Shown: in pieces, positions 1-7,725 of the stretch
Position numbering within the stretch: the first letter of the stretch is position 1
Layout: each line of letters opens with the position of its first letter
Assembly: GCA_020637395.1 (NCBI GenBank)
Contig: JACJWA010000001.1
Span: 682,001-746,000 of the forward strand
DNA length: 64,000 nucleotides
DNA from: Calditrichota bacterium
Lineage (GTDB): Bacteria; Electryoneota; RPQS01
Reading direction: 5' to 3'
Notes under the pieces: generated by a model
The model's database searches: none
Told to the model about the DNA's origin: nothing
The model's input: only the letters and a program-made list of their open reading frames with translations
Position numbers and translations under genes: made by a program

Positions 1-3000
1 ATCCTGTCCGTAATTTCAAACCCGGCATCCTTGCGCGACGTCTGGATCGAATGCACAACTTCGCGCGCCAACCCTTCCGCCGTCAACTCTTCGGTCATAT
101 GCGTATCGAGTGCGATCGTCATGTGACCGTTCGATTTCACCGCGTACCCCTCAAGCTCTTCGCGCCGCACCAGCACGTCTTCCGGAGTTAGTGTTACGTC
201 GCCCAGTGGGAAGTTGTTCCCCCGCTCAAGTTCAGAGATCGCGTCATTCGACAGCGTTTCGATTTGCGCCGCGATCTCTTTCATCCGCGGGCCAACCTTC
301 TTGCCCAGAACCTTGAAGTTCGCCTTGGCCGAAAGCGTGACCAGCCCAGCGTCGCTCGCCTGAATATCTATCTGCTTGACGTTGATTTCTTCAGCCACCA
401 GAGCAAGATAGGGAAGTAGTTCTTTCTCCGCACCCGCCTCAGGAACCACCCAAGTCATCTTTGCCAGCGGCTGACGCACCTTGATCTTGCGCTCCTCGCG
501 AAGCGCCCGAGCCAGCGACACCGCCTCCTGAACTCGCGCCATTTGCCGCTCCAGCACCCGGTCTCTGACCCCGTCGTTGCACACCGGATAGTCCGTCAAG
601 TGCACACTTTCCAAGGCATTAGGCACCAAGTTCCGAACCAGATTCTGGTAAATGTGTTCCGTAATGAACGGCAAGAAGGGTGCCAAGAGCCTGACCAACC
701 CCTCCAACACCTCATAGAGTGTCGCATATGCCGCTTGCTTGTCCCCGTCACTCTCCGACTTCCAAAACCGTCTCCGCGAACGACGAATATACCAATTTGT
801 CAACTCATCAAGAAAAGCCAGAATGGACTGGGAAGCCTTGCCGACGTCGTATTGCTCGAGATTCGTCGTGACGTCGCTGATCAATCGGTTATATTCCGAG
901 AGGATCCAGCGATCCAGCTCCGTGCGTTCAATTGGCTTGTCGCTCGGAGTCCAGCCGTCTATCACCGCATAGGTTACAAAGAAACTGTAGCTGTTCCACA
1001 GCGGTAGAATCGCCGCACGCACCGCCTCCCGAATCTCTTCTTCGCCAAAGCGCTTGGAGAGCCACGGATTCGTCGCAAAGAAAATCCAGCGCACGGGATC
1101 CGCGCCGAACTTCTCGAACAGCGCCATCGGATCCACAACATTGCCCAAAGATTTCGACATCTTCAGACCTTTAGAATCAAGCACCAGCTCCGTGCAGATC
1201 ACATTCTTGTAGCTCGACCAGTTGACCGGATTGCTCCAGAACTTCTGAGCCCTATCGTCCTTCCGCTTGTCCGCGTCCTGCATCTTTGCTTTGGCGACCA
1301 AACACGAACATGCAAGCAGCGTGTAGAACCAGCCGCGCGTCTGATCCTGGCCTTCGCTGATGAAGTCCGCGGGATACTGCGACATGAACAGCTCTTCAGA
1401 ACCCTTCGCCGCCGGATAGCCCCACTGTCCCCATGGCATCAGCCCCGCGTTGAACCAGCTATCCAACACGAAATTCTCACGGCGCATTTCGCGACCGTCT
1501 TTCGCGCGCAGCACAACTTTGTCTATTCCGGGCTTGTGCGGATCCCACCCGCTTGAAAGCGGAGAACCCTGCGCTGCCGCGAGAGCTTCAAGCTCGTGCA
1601 AACTCTCGACGCACACGGCTTCGCTGCCGTCTTCCGTCATCCACACGGGTAGAGGAGAGCCCCAATAGCGCTCGCGGGTGACATTCCAGTCCTGCACATT
1701 CTCAAGCCAATTCCCGAAGCGTCCGTCACGCACGTGATCGGGCTTCCACCCGATGTGCCGGTTCGCCTCAAGCATCATCTCTTTCAGTTCCGTCGTGCGA
1801 ATGAACCACGCCGGACGTGGAAAATACATCAGCGGAGTCTTCGTGCGATAGTCGAACGGATAGGCGTGCGTGTATTTCTCTTTGCCCAACAACAGACCCT
1901 TGGCCTGCAAATACTTCAGAATATCTACATCCAGACCTTCTTCGCGGAACTCACGCCCGCCAAAGGGATGCGCATGCTCGCCCACTACGCCGTTCGCATC
2001 CACGGTCAGCACCACCGGAATCTCCAAGCGGCGCAAAATCCGGAAATCGTCTTCACCGTAGTTCGCCAGATGCACCATGCCCGTGCCGTCGGAAGTCGTG
2101 ACATACTCATCGCACACCACCGAACACGCGCGCGTCCCTGGCAGGTTCAGCCAGTCAAAAAGAGGCTCATACTGGAGTCCCTCAAGCTCTTTGCCCAGTC
2201 GCGTGCCGATCACACGGAACTCGCCGATCACCGGCTTCAGCGCTTCGAGTCGTTCCGTCGCAACGATCAAGTGCTTGCCGCTAAACTCCCGCTCGATAAT
2301 CGAGTATTCAATCTCCGGACCGACGGCCACCGCAAGATTCGATAGCAGCGTCCACGGCGTCGTCGTCCATGCGGTCAAGTAGAGATTCGCTTCGCCCTTA
2401 ACCTTGAACTTCACAAAGAGCGTCAAATCCGTCACGTCCTCGTAGCCCTGCGCGACTTCAAAATTCGAAAGCGTCGTGCCCGTGCGCGGGCTGTAAGCCA
2501 TCACGCGATAGTCCTTGTAGAGGTAGCGCGGCATCTGACCCAACCGCAACGCACGCTCGCGGGCTTCGCCCTCGAGTTCGAGATTCCACGCCTGCTTCAG
2601 CGTCCACCAATCCGACTGAATGTAGTACGGTTCGTAGGTCGCATAGGCATTCTTCAGATCAAGAAATCTGCCAATCCTGCGAATCGCGATTTCCCATTCC
2701 TGTTTGAAGCGGAACACAGTGCTGCGGCAGTAGTCCACATACTCCTGCTCGCCGTACTTCTGTACGTCCAGCTTCGAGGTGAATCCGAGTTCCTTGTCCG
2801 CCGTCAATTCAATCGGCAGCCCGTGCGTATCCCAACCCGCCTTGCGCAGCACGCGATAGCCCTGCATCGTCTTGAAGCGCGGCCACAGGTCTTTCAACGC
2901 GGATTGCATCATATGTCCAATATGCGGCAGTCCGTTCGTCCCCGGAGGGCCGTCGAAGAACACAAAAGCAGGCTTCCCTTCGCGCTCCGCAATCGAGCGC

Positions 3001-3086
3001 TCAAACACCTTCCGTTCTTCCCAGAACTTCAGAATGTCGTGGTCCACCGCCGGCAAATGCAGCTTTTCAGATACAGGTTTCAGCAT
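1..3086 (-). CDS. ileS: Isoleucyl-tRNA synthetase, 3' end outside window
   Basis: Charges tRNA-Ile with isoleucine in the cytoplasm. The minus-strand frame opens at ATG 3086 and stays open to base 1, giving 1028 codons. The class I signature PHIGH is at residues 54-58, inside GPPGTNGLPHIGH, and KMSKS at about 642-646 (bases 1149-1163). The last visible residues, SRKDAGFEITDR, belong to the C-terminal domain of long type 2 (eukaryote-like) IleRS enzymes, so perhaps 40-100 residues are missing off the left edge. The start lies in A/T-rich sequence with no Shine-Dalgarno. A repeat-rich gap separates it from the purine nucleoside phosphorylase gene upstream on the same strand. Identity is secure. 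Type 2 IleRS enzymes are often mupirocin-tolerant, but that is inference here. Confidence 0.96.
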   Translation of the reverse strand, partial: MLKPVSEKLHLPAVDHDILKFWEERKVFERSIAEREGKPAFVFFDGPPGTNGLPHIGHMMQSALKDLWPRFKTMQGYRVLRKAGWDTHGLPIELTADKELGFTSKLDVQKYGEQEYVDYCRSTVFRFKQEWEIAIRRIGRFLDLKNAYATYEPYYIQSDWWTLKQAWNLELEGEARERALRLGQMPRYLYKDYRVMAYSPRTGTTLSNFEVAQGYEDVTDLTLFVKFKVKGEANLYLTAWTTTPWTLLSNLAVAVGPEIEYSIIEREFSGKHLIVATERLEALKPVIGEFRVIGTRLGKELEGLQYEPLFDWLNLPGTRACSVVCDEYVTTSDGTGMVHLANYGEDDFRILRRLEIPVVLTVDANGVVGEHAHPFGGREFREEGLDVDILKYLQAKGLLLGKEKYTHAYPFDYRTKTPLMYFPRPAWFIRTTELKEMMLEANRHIGWKPDHVRDGRFGNWLENVQDWNVTRERYWGSPLPVWMTEDGSEAVCVESLHELEALAAAQGSPLSSGWDPHKPGIDKVVLRAKDGREMRRENFVLDSWFNAGLMPWGQWGYPAAKGSEELFMSQYPADFISEGQDQTRGWFYTLLACSCLVAKAKMQDADKRKDDRAQKFWSNPVNWSSYKNVICTELVLDSKGLKMSKSLGNVVDPMALFEKFGADPVRWIFFATNPWLSKRFGEEEIREAVRAAILPLWNSYSFFVTYAVIDGWTPSDKPIERTELDRWILSEYNRLISDVTTNLEQYDVGKASQSILAFLDELTNWYIRRSRRRFWKSESDGDKQAAYATLYEVLEGLVRLLAPFLPFITEHIYQNLVRNLVPNALESVHLTDYPVCNDGVRDRVLERQMARVQEAVSLARALREERKIKVRQPLAKMTWVVPEAGAEKELLPYLALVAEEINVKQIDIQASDAGLVTLSAKANFKVLGKKVGPRMKEIAAQIETLSNDAISELERGNNFPLGDVTLTPEDVLVRREELEGYAVKSNGHMTIALDTHMTEELTAEGLAREVVHSIQTSRKDAGFEITDR

Positions 3087-3098
3087 TTATTTTTTTCG

Positions 3099-3134
3099 TC
3101 CCCGAACAGGGTCTCCAGACCCCGCCGGAATTCC
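3099..3134 (+). repeat. Intergenic hairpin repeat, degenerate copy
   Basis: Member of the window-wide short hairpin family (arms near GCAGGGTCT and AGACCCTGC, tail CGGAAT). Here the arms read ACAGGGTCT and AGACCCCGC, leaving two mismatches. It lies just upstream of the ileS start and, unlike the other copies, runs against the direction of its flanking genes. A further GC-rich stretch at 3142-3175 may be a decayed relative. Confidence 0.7.
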
Positions 3135-3200
3135 AATTCACGTAGCGCCCAGCTTGCCGGGCAAAGTCCCCCAAGAACATCTACTGACTACTCATGTCGT

Positions 3201-3263
3201 CATTCTGAACGAAGTGAAGAATCTCTCTGACGGATTCTTCAGGCCGCGGCGCCCTTCAGAATG
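3201..3263. repeat. Two-part inverted repeat (REP-like element)
   Basis: CATTCTGAA (3201-3209) pairs with TTCAGAATG (3255-3263), and inside it GAAGAATC (3216-3223) pairs with GATTCTTC (3233-3240), so the whole block can fold into a long interrupted hairpin. Sequences of this type, which read as HSERSEESL or VILNEVKNLS when translated, are familiar to me as spurious peptides in many bacterial and metagenomic annotations. That is recalled, not searched. It lies between punA and ileS. Confidence 0.6.
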
Positions 3264-3331
3264 TCGACCTTCACTACTCTACTGATGGGATAGCAAGGAA
3301 GATGCTAGGCAGAGCTCTCAAGCGTTCCCCC

Positions 3332-4153
3332 TTACATCCTCTCGATCAGCCCCGTCATGATCTTGGTCATCTTCGGTTCGGCTTCGGCGGCGTTTTTCAG
3401 AATGTGCTCAATCGAAGCGGGCTTCAGGCAATCGGCGAAGCCTTCATCCGTGATGATGGACATGCCGAAGGCTTCGAGTCCCGTATGATTGGCCACGATG
3501 ACTTCCGGCACCGTGCTCATGCCGACCACGTCCGCGCCCATCGTGCGCAGCATGCGATACTCCGCGCGCGTCTCCAGATTCGGCCCGGCCACGGCCACAT
3601 AGGTTCCGCGCTGGACCTTTAGCTCCAATCCCATAGCGACCTGCTCGGCAATCCCGATCAGGCGGCGCGAATACGGCTCGCTCATATCAGGAAAACGCGG
3701 ACCGAGTTTGTCTTCATTCGGTCCGATCAGCGGATTATCGCCCAACAAATTGATGTGATCATCCATGATCATCAGATCACCCGCCTGATAGAGCGGATTC
3801 ACACAGCCGCAGGCGTTCGAGACCAGCATCGCGCGGCAGCCCAAAGCCTTCATCACGCGCACCGGATAGGTGATCTCCTGCATGGAATAGCCTTCATAGT
3901 AGTGAAAGCGTCCCTGCATGGCCATCACCTGCTTACCGCCGAGCGTCCCGAAATGCAGCTTGCCGTGATGCGTCTCGACAGTGGACTGCACGAAATGCGG
4001 AATTTCCGAGTAGTCAATCGTGGCATCCGCCTTGATTTCGCGGGCCAATCCGCCGAGTCCCGTACCGAGAATAATCCCGACTTCGGGAGTATGTGCGAGC
4101 CGCGGCTTCAGCGCGGCAACGGTTTCTTCAAGTTGCTTGAGAAGTTGACTCAT
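3332..4153 (-). CDS. punA: Purine nucleoside phosphorylase (trimeric PNP-I family)
   Basis: Phosphorolyses purine nucleosides to base and ribose 1-phosphate for salvage. At 273 aa it has the usual family length. Visible motifs are the phosphate loop GIILGTGLGGL (27-37), the segment THHGKLHFG, VSNACGCVNP, AVAGPNLETRAEYR with the base-binding Glu194, and GMSTVPEVIVA. In human PNP the residue that selects 6-oxopurines is Asn243 (in SLITN); here the matching segment is SIITD with Asp236. Aspartate there is found in adenosine-accepting relatives, so substrate range may differ. It sits 29 bp downstream of the YggS-like gene on the same strand and probably shares its promoter. The start has no clear Shine-Dalgarno. 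Confidence 0.93.
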   Translation of the reverse strand: MSQLLKQLEETVAALKPRLAHTPEVGIILGTGLGGLAREIKADATIDYSEIPHFVQSTVETHHGKLHFGTLGGKQVMAMQGRFHYYEGYSMQEITYPVRVMKALGCRAMLVSNACGCVNPLYQAGDLMIMDDHINLLGDNPLIGPNEDKLGPRFPDMSEPYSRRLIGIAEQVAMGLELKVQRGTYVAVAGPNLETRAEYRMLRTMGADVVGMSTVPEVIVANHTGLEAFGMSIITDEGFADCLKPASIEHILKNAAEAEPKMTKIMTGLIERM

Positions 4154-4182
4154 CTTTATCTACACGCTTTGCGTTGTATTCT

Positions 4183-4905
4183 TCAATCATACTCTTCGCG
4201 CGGTCCCCAGAGGACCGTGCCGAGGCGGATCTCTGTGGCACCCTCTTCAATCGCCCATTCAAAATCACCGCTCATCCCCATAGATAACTCGGCCAGTTGC
4301 GGAAAGTTAGCTTCTCTCGCCACCCGTTCTCTGATCTCCCGCAACAGTTCAAAACTCCGCCGGGTCGCCTTTTCATCGCCTTCCAAGGGCCCAATCGTCA
4401 TCAATCCACGTAACTCCAGGTGAGACATGCTCTTAACGGCCTCAACCAGTTCAAGGGCCTGCTCAGTCTCGCAGCCCGATTTCTGAGCTTCCCCGGAGGT
4501 ATTCACCTGAATCAACACTCTGAGAGTTTTGTCCTGTTCAGCCGCGAGTCGATCCAACGTCTCGCCGAGGTGAACACTGTCCAGAGAATCTATAGAGTCA
4601 AACAAGTGAACCGCTTTGCGAGCCTTATTGGATTGCAAATGGCCAATCAGATGCAGAGTGGGCCGCTCTGGATCATTAAGAAACTCGCTAAATCCATATT
4701 TATCTGTGGCTTCCTGAATTCGACTTTCGCCCAGATGCCGAAGCCCGAGGGCACGAGCTTTGCGCACTATCTCGACCGCATGGCCCTTGGTGACTCCAAC
4801 AATCGTCACCTCATCCGCAGCTCGTCCTGCTCGAACACAAGCCTCGTTAATCCTGTCAAGGATTGTACTTAGTGACCTTGTTGCCGCTGCCATACCTTTG
4901 CCCAT
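4183..4905 (-). CDS. yggS: YggS/PLPBP-family pyridoxal phosphate-binding protein
   Basis: This 240 aa protein belongs to the alanine racemase N-terminal-fold family that binds PLP and helps vitamin B6 and amino-acid homeostasis; it is not an active racemase. The PLP lysine is expected at Lys40 in IVGVTKGHAVE. Other family segments visible are LGESRIQEA, LHLIGHLQSNK and LRGLMTIGPLE, and the C-terminal SMGMSGDFEWAIEEGATEIRLG, which binds phosphate, is complete. It is first in a minus-strand pair with punA. ATG 4905 is used; ATG 4893 is also possible. A good minus-strand promoter lies about 23 bp upstream, and no Shine-Dalgarno is seen. Confidence 0.94.
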   Translation of the reverse strand: MGKGMAAATRSLSTILDRINEACVRAGRAADEVTIVGVTKGHAVEIVRKARALGLRHLGESRIQEATDKYGFSEFLNDPERPTLHLIGHLQSNKARKAVHLFDSIDSLDSVHLGETLDRLAAEQDKTLRVLIQVNTSGEAQKSGCETEQALELVEAVKSMSHLELRGLMTIGPLEGDEKATRRSFELLREIRERVAREANFPQLAELSMGMSGDFEWAIEEGATEIRLGTVLWGPREEYD

Positions 4906-4927
4906 AAGGGGTGAAAGTCGAGCCTAA

Positions 4928-4956
4928 AATATAGCGAGTCCCGGATGAACCTGCAA
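4928..4956 (-). promoter_or_regulatory. Predicted sigma70-type promoter for yggS-punA
   Basis: Read on the minus strand, a -35 box TTGCAG (4956-4951), a 17-bp spacer and a -10 box TATATT (4933-4928). Transcription would start near 4921, leaving a leader of about 16 nt before ATG 4905. The spacing and -10 are near consensus; no experimental support. Confidence 0.5.
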
Positions 4957-5053
4957 GTCATATGAGCCAGTTCGTTTTTCTTGATCGAGCGAGGCTCTCT
5001 CTGAGGCAATCCCACGTAACACGTGAATTGTCGAATATTTGAGGGTTTTTGAG

Positions 5054-5082
5054 TTGATTTTCCGAGCCGAATGTGCTAAATT
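5054..5082 (+). promoter_or_regulatory. Predicted extended -10 promoter for the transglycosylase gene
   Basis: TTGATT (5054-5059), a 17-bp spacer, TAAATT (5077-5082) preceded by TGC, which fits an extended -10. It lies in the 298-bp gap between the divergent yggS and transglycosylase genes and would give a leader of about 115 nt. I see nothing else in this gap. Confidence 0.35.
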
Positions 5083-5203
5083 TAGAAGCTCAAATTGGGT
5101 CAATGTCATATGGCGAATGACAAGACCCCATTGGCTATTGCGCGGAGCGGGAGAACTGCGGCTTCCCGCCAACTTGCGAAACCCCAAAATATCGGATTTA
5201 CGC

Positions 5204-7114
5204 ATGATGAGTGGACGTCGTTTCTTCCTGCTTGCACTGTTTCTTGCCCTCTGGACTCTGGTTGGCTGCACCGCAAGCACCCAATCCGGACAGCGCCCCA
5301 AAAGCGCTGAGTTCCGCCAGAAACTCGATCAGGTCTCGCAGCCTACCGACCGCGAAAAGTGGAGTCTGGCCCGCAAGGCGTACACCTATGCCATGCAGGC
5401 GCACAAACACAAGCAGTCGGATGAAGCCGCCTACTTCTATGAAGCTTCACTCGCTTTGCTCGGTGATATTGATCTCGCGTCCGTGGATGTCGAAATGCAT
5501 CGCGTCGCAAGCTTCAATCGCCGTGTCCTGGAAAGCTATGATCAGTTCGTCGCGGACCTGAAATCCCTGCCGCCGGCCAGCGGACTTGTGGCCGTGATCG
5601 AAGCCGGCGAAGCGCAGCATGACGAAGAAGAAGAGGACGACGCGCCCGAAGAAGTGGATGTGTATGACATCTCCAGTCTCGCGCGGCCCGTACCCGAGCT
5701 CGATGTCGTTCCCGCCAAACCGATGCTGCCCCGTGTGCCCATGGAAATCAATTCCAAGGTCCGCAACCAGATCCACTTCTTCCAGACCAAGGGCAACAAG
5801 GTTATGCTCCGCTGGATGGAGCGCGCCGCGACGATCTTCCCGCGCATGCGACCTATCCTCCGCGAAGAAGGTATTCCCGACGACTTGCTCTATCTCTCAA
5901 TGATCGAGTCGGGACTTAACTTGAATGCCTATTCCTATGCGCATGCCGCAGGACTTTGGCAGTTCATTCCCGGAACCGGACGGAACTACGGCCTGCATAT
6001 TGATCGCTCCTACGACGAGCGCCGCCACGTCGAGCTTGCCACGCGCGCCGCGTGCGGCTACCTTCGCACGCTCTATGAAATGTTCGGCGATTGGTACCTT
6101 GCCATGGCCGCCTACAACTGCGGTGAAGGCCGGATCGCCCGCGAAATCAAGCGCTACAATACGAAGGACTATTGGAAGATGCACAAACTCCCGCGCCAGA
6201 CGCGAGGGTATGTGCCCACCTATCTCGCTGCGCGGGCCATTTGCGAAGATCCCGAGCGCTACGGCTTCCCCCAATTGCCGCCCGAACAGCCCTTTGAGTG
6301 CGAGCGAATCTATGTCAATGGCGGCTACAAGCTTGATGACGTTGCGCGCGCCGCGGGGCACGATCCCCAATCCGTAAAGGATCTCAATCCTGAGTATCTG
6401 AAGGGCGTGATTCCCGACCGCGGACAGCCCATGCTCGTCCGTTTGCCCGGTGCGGCTGCCGAAGCGTTTGATCAGCAGCTCGCCGAAATGCCCAAGACGA
6501 TCATTGCGCCAACCTCTTCGCACCGCGTGCGCAAGGGCGAGACGCTCAGCAAGATCGCCGCAAAGTACGGCACCTCCGTCGCGGCTATCATGGCCCTGCC
6601 GGAAAACAAGCGCGTCAAGGCTCGTTCGCTCAGAGTCGGGCAGGAAATCGTGATCCCCGTCGCGGAAGTCCGCTATGCCAGCGAAGACAAGCGCACCGTC
6701 AAAGAAGCCGCCAAGGACAAGCAGGAGCCGCGCGAGACCGTCACCCAGACCACCGACCGCATCACCTACACGGTGCATCGCGGAGAGTCCCTGGGATCCA
6801 TTTCGCGCAGACTGGGCGTTTCCGTGGATCAGATCTGCCGCGAAAACGGAATCAAGAATCCCAACAAGATCCAACCGGGCCAGAAGCTCAACATCACCGT
6901 CAAGGGTGAGGCCCCGCGCTATGCGGATAAGAGTGTCAGCAAGTCTTCCAAGACAGCGGAAGCCGTCAAGCGATACTACACCGTACAGAGCGGCGACACC
7001 GTCTGGAGCATCGCTCAGGCGCACGGAGTGGATGCCAATACGATCATGAAACTGAATCGCCTTGGCCGCAAATCCAAAATCTATCCGGGTCAGAGACTCG
7101 TCGTCAGCAACTGA
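5204..7114 (+). CDS. mltD: LysM lytic murein transglycosylase lipoprotein (MltD-like)
   Basis: Cleaves peptidoglycan glycan strands, probably from the periplasmic face of a membrane. I start it at ATG 5204 (5207 is equally possible), not at the open frame's 5039 limit, because MSGRRFFLLALFLALWTLVGC is then a lipoprotein signal with a lipobox ending in LVGC. The SLT-type catalytic domain holds SMIESGLNLNAYS with the catalytic Glu, AAGLWQFIPGTG, and AMAAYNCGEGRI. Three LysM peptidoglycan-binding modules follow: HRVRKGETLSKIAAKYG, TYTVHRGESLGSISRRLG and YTVQSGDTVWSIAQAHG. An acidic linker (DEEEEDDAPEEVD) precedes the catalytic part. Length is 636 aa. Family assignment is firm; the exact Mlt class is less so. 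Confidence 0.92.
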   Translation: MMSGRRFFLLALFLALWTLVGCTASTQSGQRPKSAEFRQKLDQVSQPTDREKWSLARKAYTYAMQAHKHKQSDEAAYFYEASLALLGDIDLASVDVEMHRVASFNRRVLESYDQFVADLKSLPPASGLVAVIEAGEAQHDEEEEDDAPEEVDVYDISSLARPVPELDVVPAKPMLPRVPMEINSKVRNQIHFFQTKGNKVMLRWMERAATIFPRMRPILREEGIPDDLLYLSMIESGLNLNAYSYAHAAGLWQFIPGTGRNYGLHIDRSYDERRHVELATRAACGYLRTLYEMFGDWYLAMAAYNCGEGRIAREIKRYNTKDYWKMHKLPRQTRGYVPTYLAARAICEDPERYGFPQLPPEQPFECERIYVNGGYKLDDVARAAGHDPQSVKDLNPEYLKGVIPDRGQPMLVRLPGAAAEAFDQQLAEMPKTIIAPTSSHRVRKGETLSKIAAKYGTSVAAIMALPENKRVKARSLRVGQEIVIPVAEVRYASEDKRTVKEAAKDKQEPRETVTQTTDRITYTVHRGESLGSISRRLGVSVDQICRENGIKNPNKIQPGQKLNITVKGEAPRYADKSVSKSSKTAEAVKRYYTVQSGDTVWSIAQAHGVDANTIMKLNRLGRKSKIYPGQRLVVSN

Positions 7115-7159
7115 TTCGCGATAGCACTTTGTTAATCTCAGAACGATGGAGAACATGAC

Positions 7160-7450
7160 TTGGGCCGTACCGTGACCAAGCAGGAACTGGTGGACCGCAT
7201 CGCCGATGGAATCGGTTTGACCAGAGTGGAAACACAAGCCGTCGTTGACGGCTTTTTAGCCCTGGTGATGGATGCCGTTTCTTCCGGCGATCGCGTCGAA
7301 CTTCGCCGATTCGGGATCTGGAAACCTGTCAAGCGAAAAGGCCGCAGTGTACGAACGCCCGACGGCAAACACGAAGTGGACATCCCGGATCGCATGGTCG
7401 CCGTCTTTGCCCCCGCCGACGAGTTCAAAGACCGCATGAGTAAACCCTGA
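7160..7450 (+). CDS. HU/IHF-family DNA-binding protein
   Basis: A 96 aa histone-like protein that bends and compacts DNA. The N-terminal helices read VTKQELVDRIADGIGLTRVETQAVVDGFL, followed by the typical RVELRRFGIWKPVKRKGR beta arm and the family ending VAVFAPADEFKDRM. The DNA-intercalating arm usually has an RNP motif; here it is RSVRTPDGKHEVDIPDRM, so binding preference may differ. TTG 7160 is preferred because GGAG lies 8 nt upstream; GTG 7172 would give a more canonical HU N-terminus. It lies 45 bp after the transglycosylase gene. Confidence 0.9.
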   Translation: MGRTVTKQELVDRIADGIGLTRVETQAVVDGFLALVMDAVSSGDRVELRRFGIWKPVKRKGRSVRTPDGKHEVDIPDRMVAVFAPADEFKDRMSKP

Positions 7451-7530
7451 TCGCTTTTTTTCGCTTTCATTCTTCTTCAATATTCAAACCAACCCATCCG
7501 CCCTAACCGGCGACAGAAACGGAGACACTC

Positions 7531-7626
7531 TTGCCCTGTGGAAAAAAGCGCAAGCGCCACAAAATGTCGACGCACAAGCGCAAAAAAAGACTGCGTAAGA
7601 ACAGACATAAGAAGAAAATTCGCTAA
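7531..7626 (+). CDS. AURKAIP1/COX24-domain mini ribosomal protein (bS22/mS38-like)
   Basis: A 31 aa, extremely basic peptide beginning MPCGKKRKRHKM and containing STHKRKKRLRKNRHKKK, with 18 Lys or Arg residues. It starts at TTG 7531 with GGAG six nt upstream and stops at 7626. This matches the family annotated as AURKAIP1/COX24-domain proteins, which includes mycobacterial bS22 and mitochondrial mS38 on the small ribosomal subunit; homologues in Bacteroidetes have nearly the same sequence as I recall it. Its role in the small subunit is inference from the family. It is easy to miss because of its size, and a hairpin follows at once. Confidence 0.82.
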   Translation: MPCGKKRKRHKMSTHKRKKRLRKNRHKKKIR

Positions 7627-7629
7627 GCT

Positions 7630-7650
7630 GTGCGGAGTGTCCCTCCGCAC
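7630..7650 (+). terminator. Hairpin after the mini ribosomal protein gene
   Basis: GTGCGGA (7630-7636) pairs with TCCGCAC (7644-7650) around a 7-nt loop, 3 bp after the stop codon. A second stem, GGGCC 7679-7683 with GGCCC 7694-7698, is followed by GTATTTTG. Neither has a long U-run, so termination is likely but may be partial. Confidence 0.45.
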
Positions 7651-7725
7651 GGCTTTGCTGTCTTTCGTCAACCGGTGCGGGCCTTCTCTGAGAGGCCCCG
7701 CCGTATTTTGTAGCTTGCCCTACCT

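Noticed and set aside
5010..5030. parS site for ParB
   Set aside because: ACACGTGAAT has a CACGTG core, but the flanks do not match the 16-bp parS palindrome, and no other candidate was seen near parAB.
5039..5203. Upstream extension of the transglycosylase ORF
   Set aside because: It would put the lipoprotein signal in the middle of the protein; the ATG at 5204 gives a proper signal peptide.
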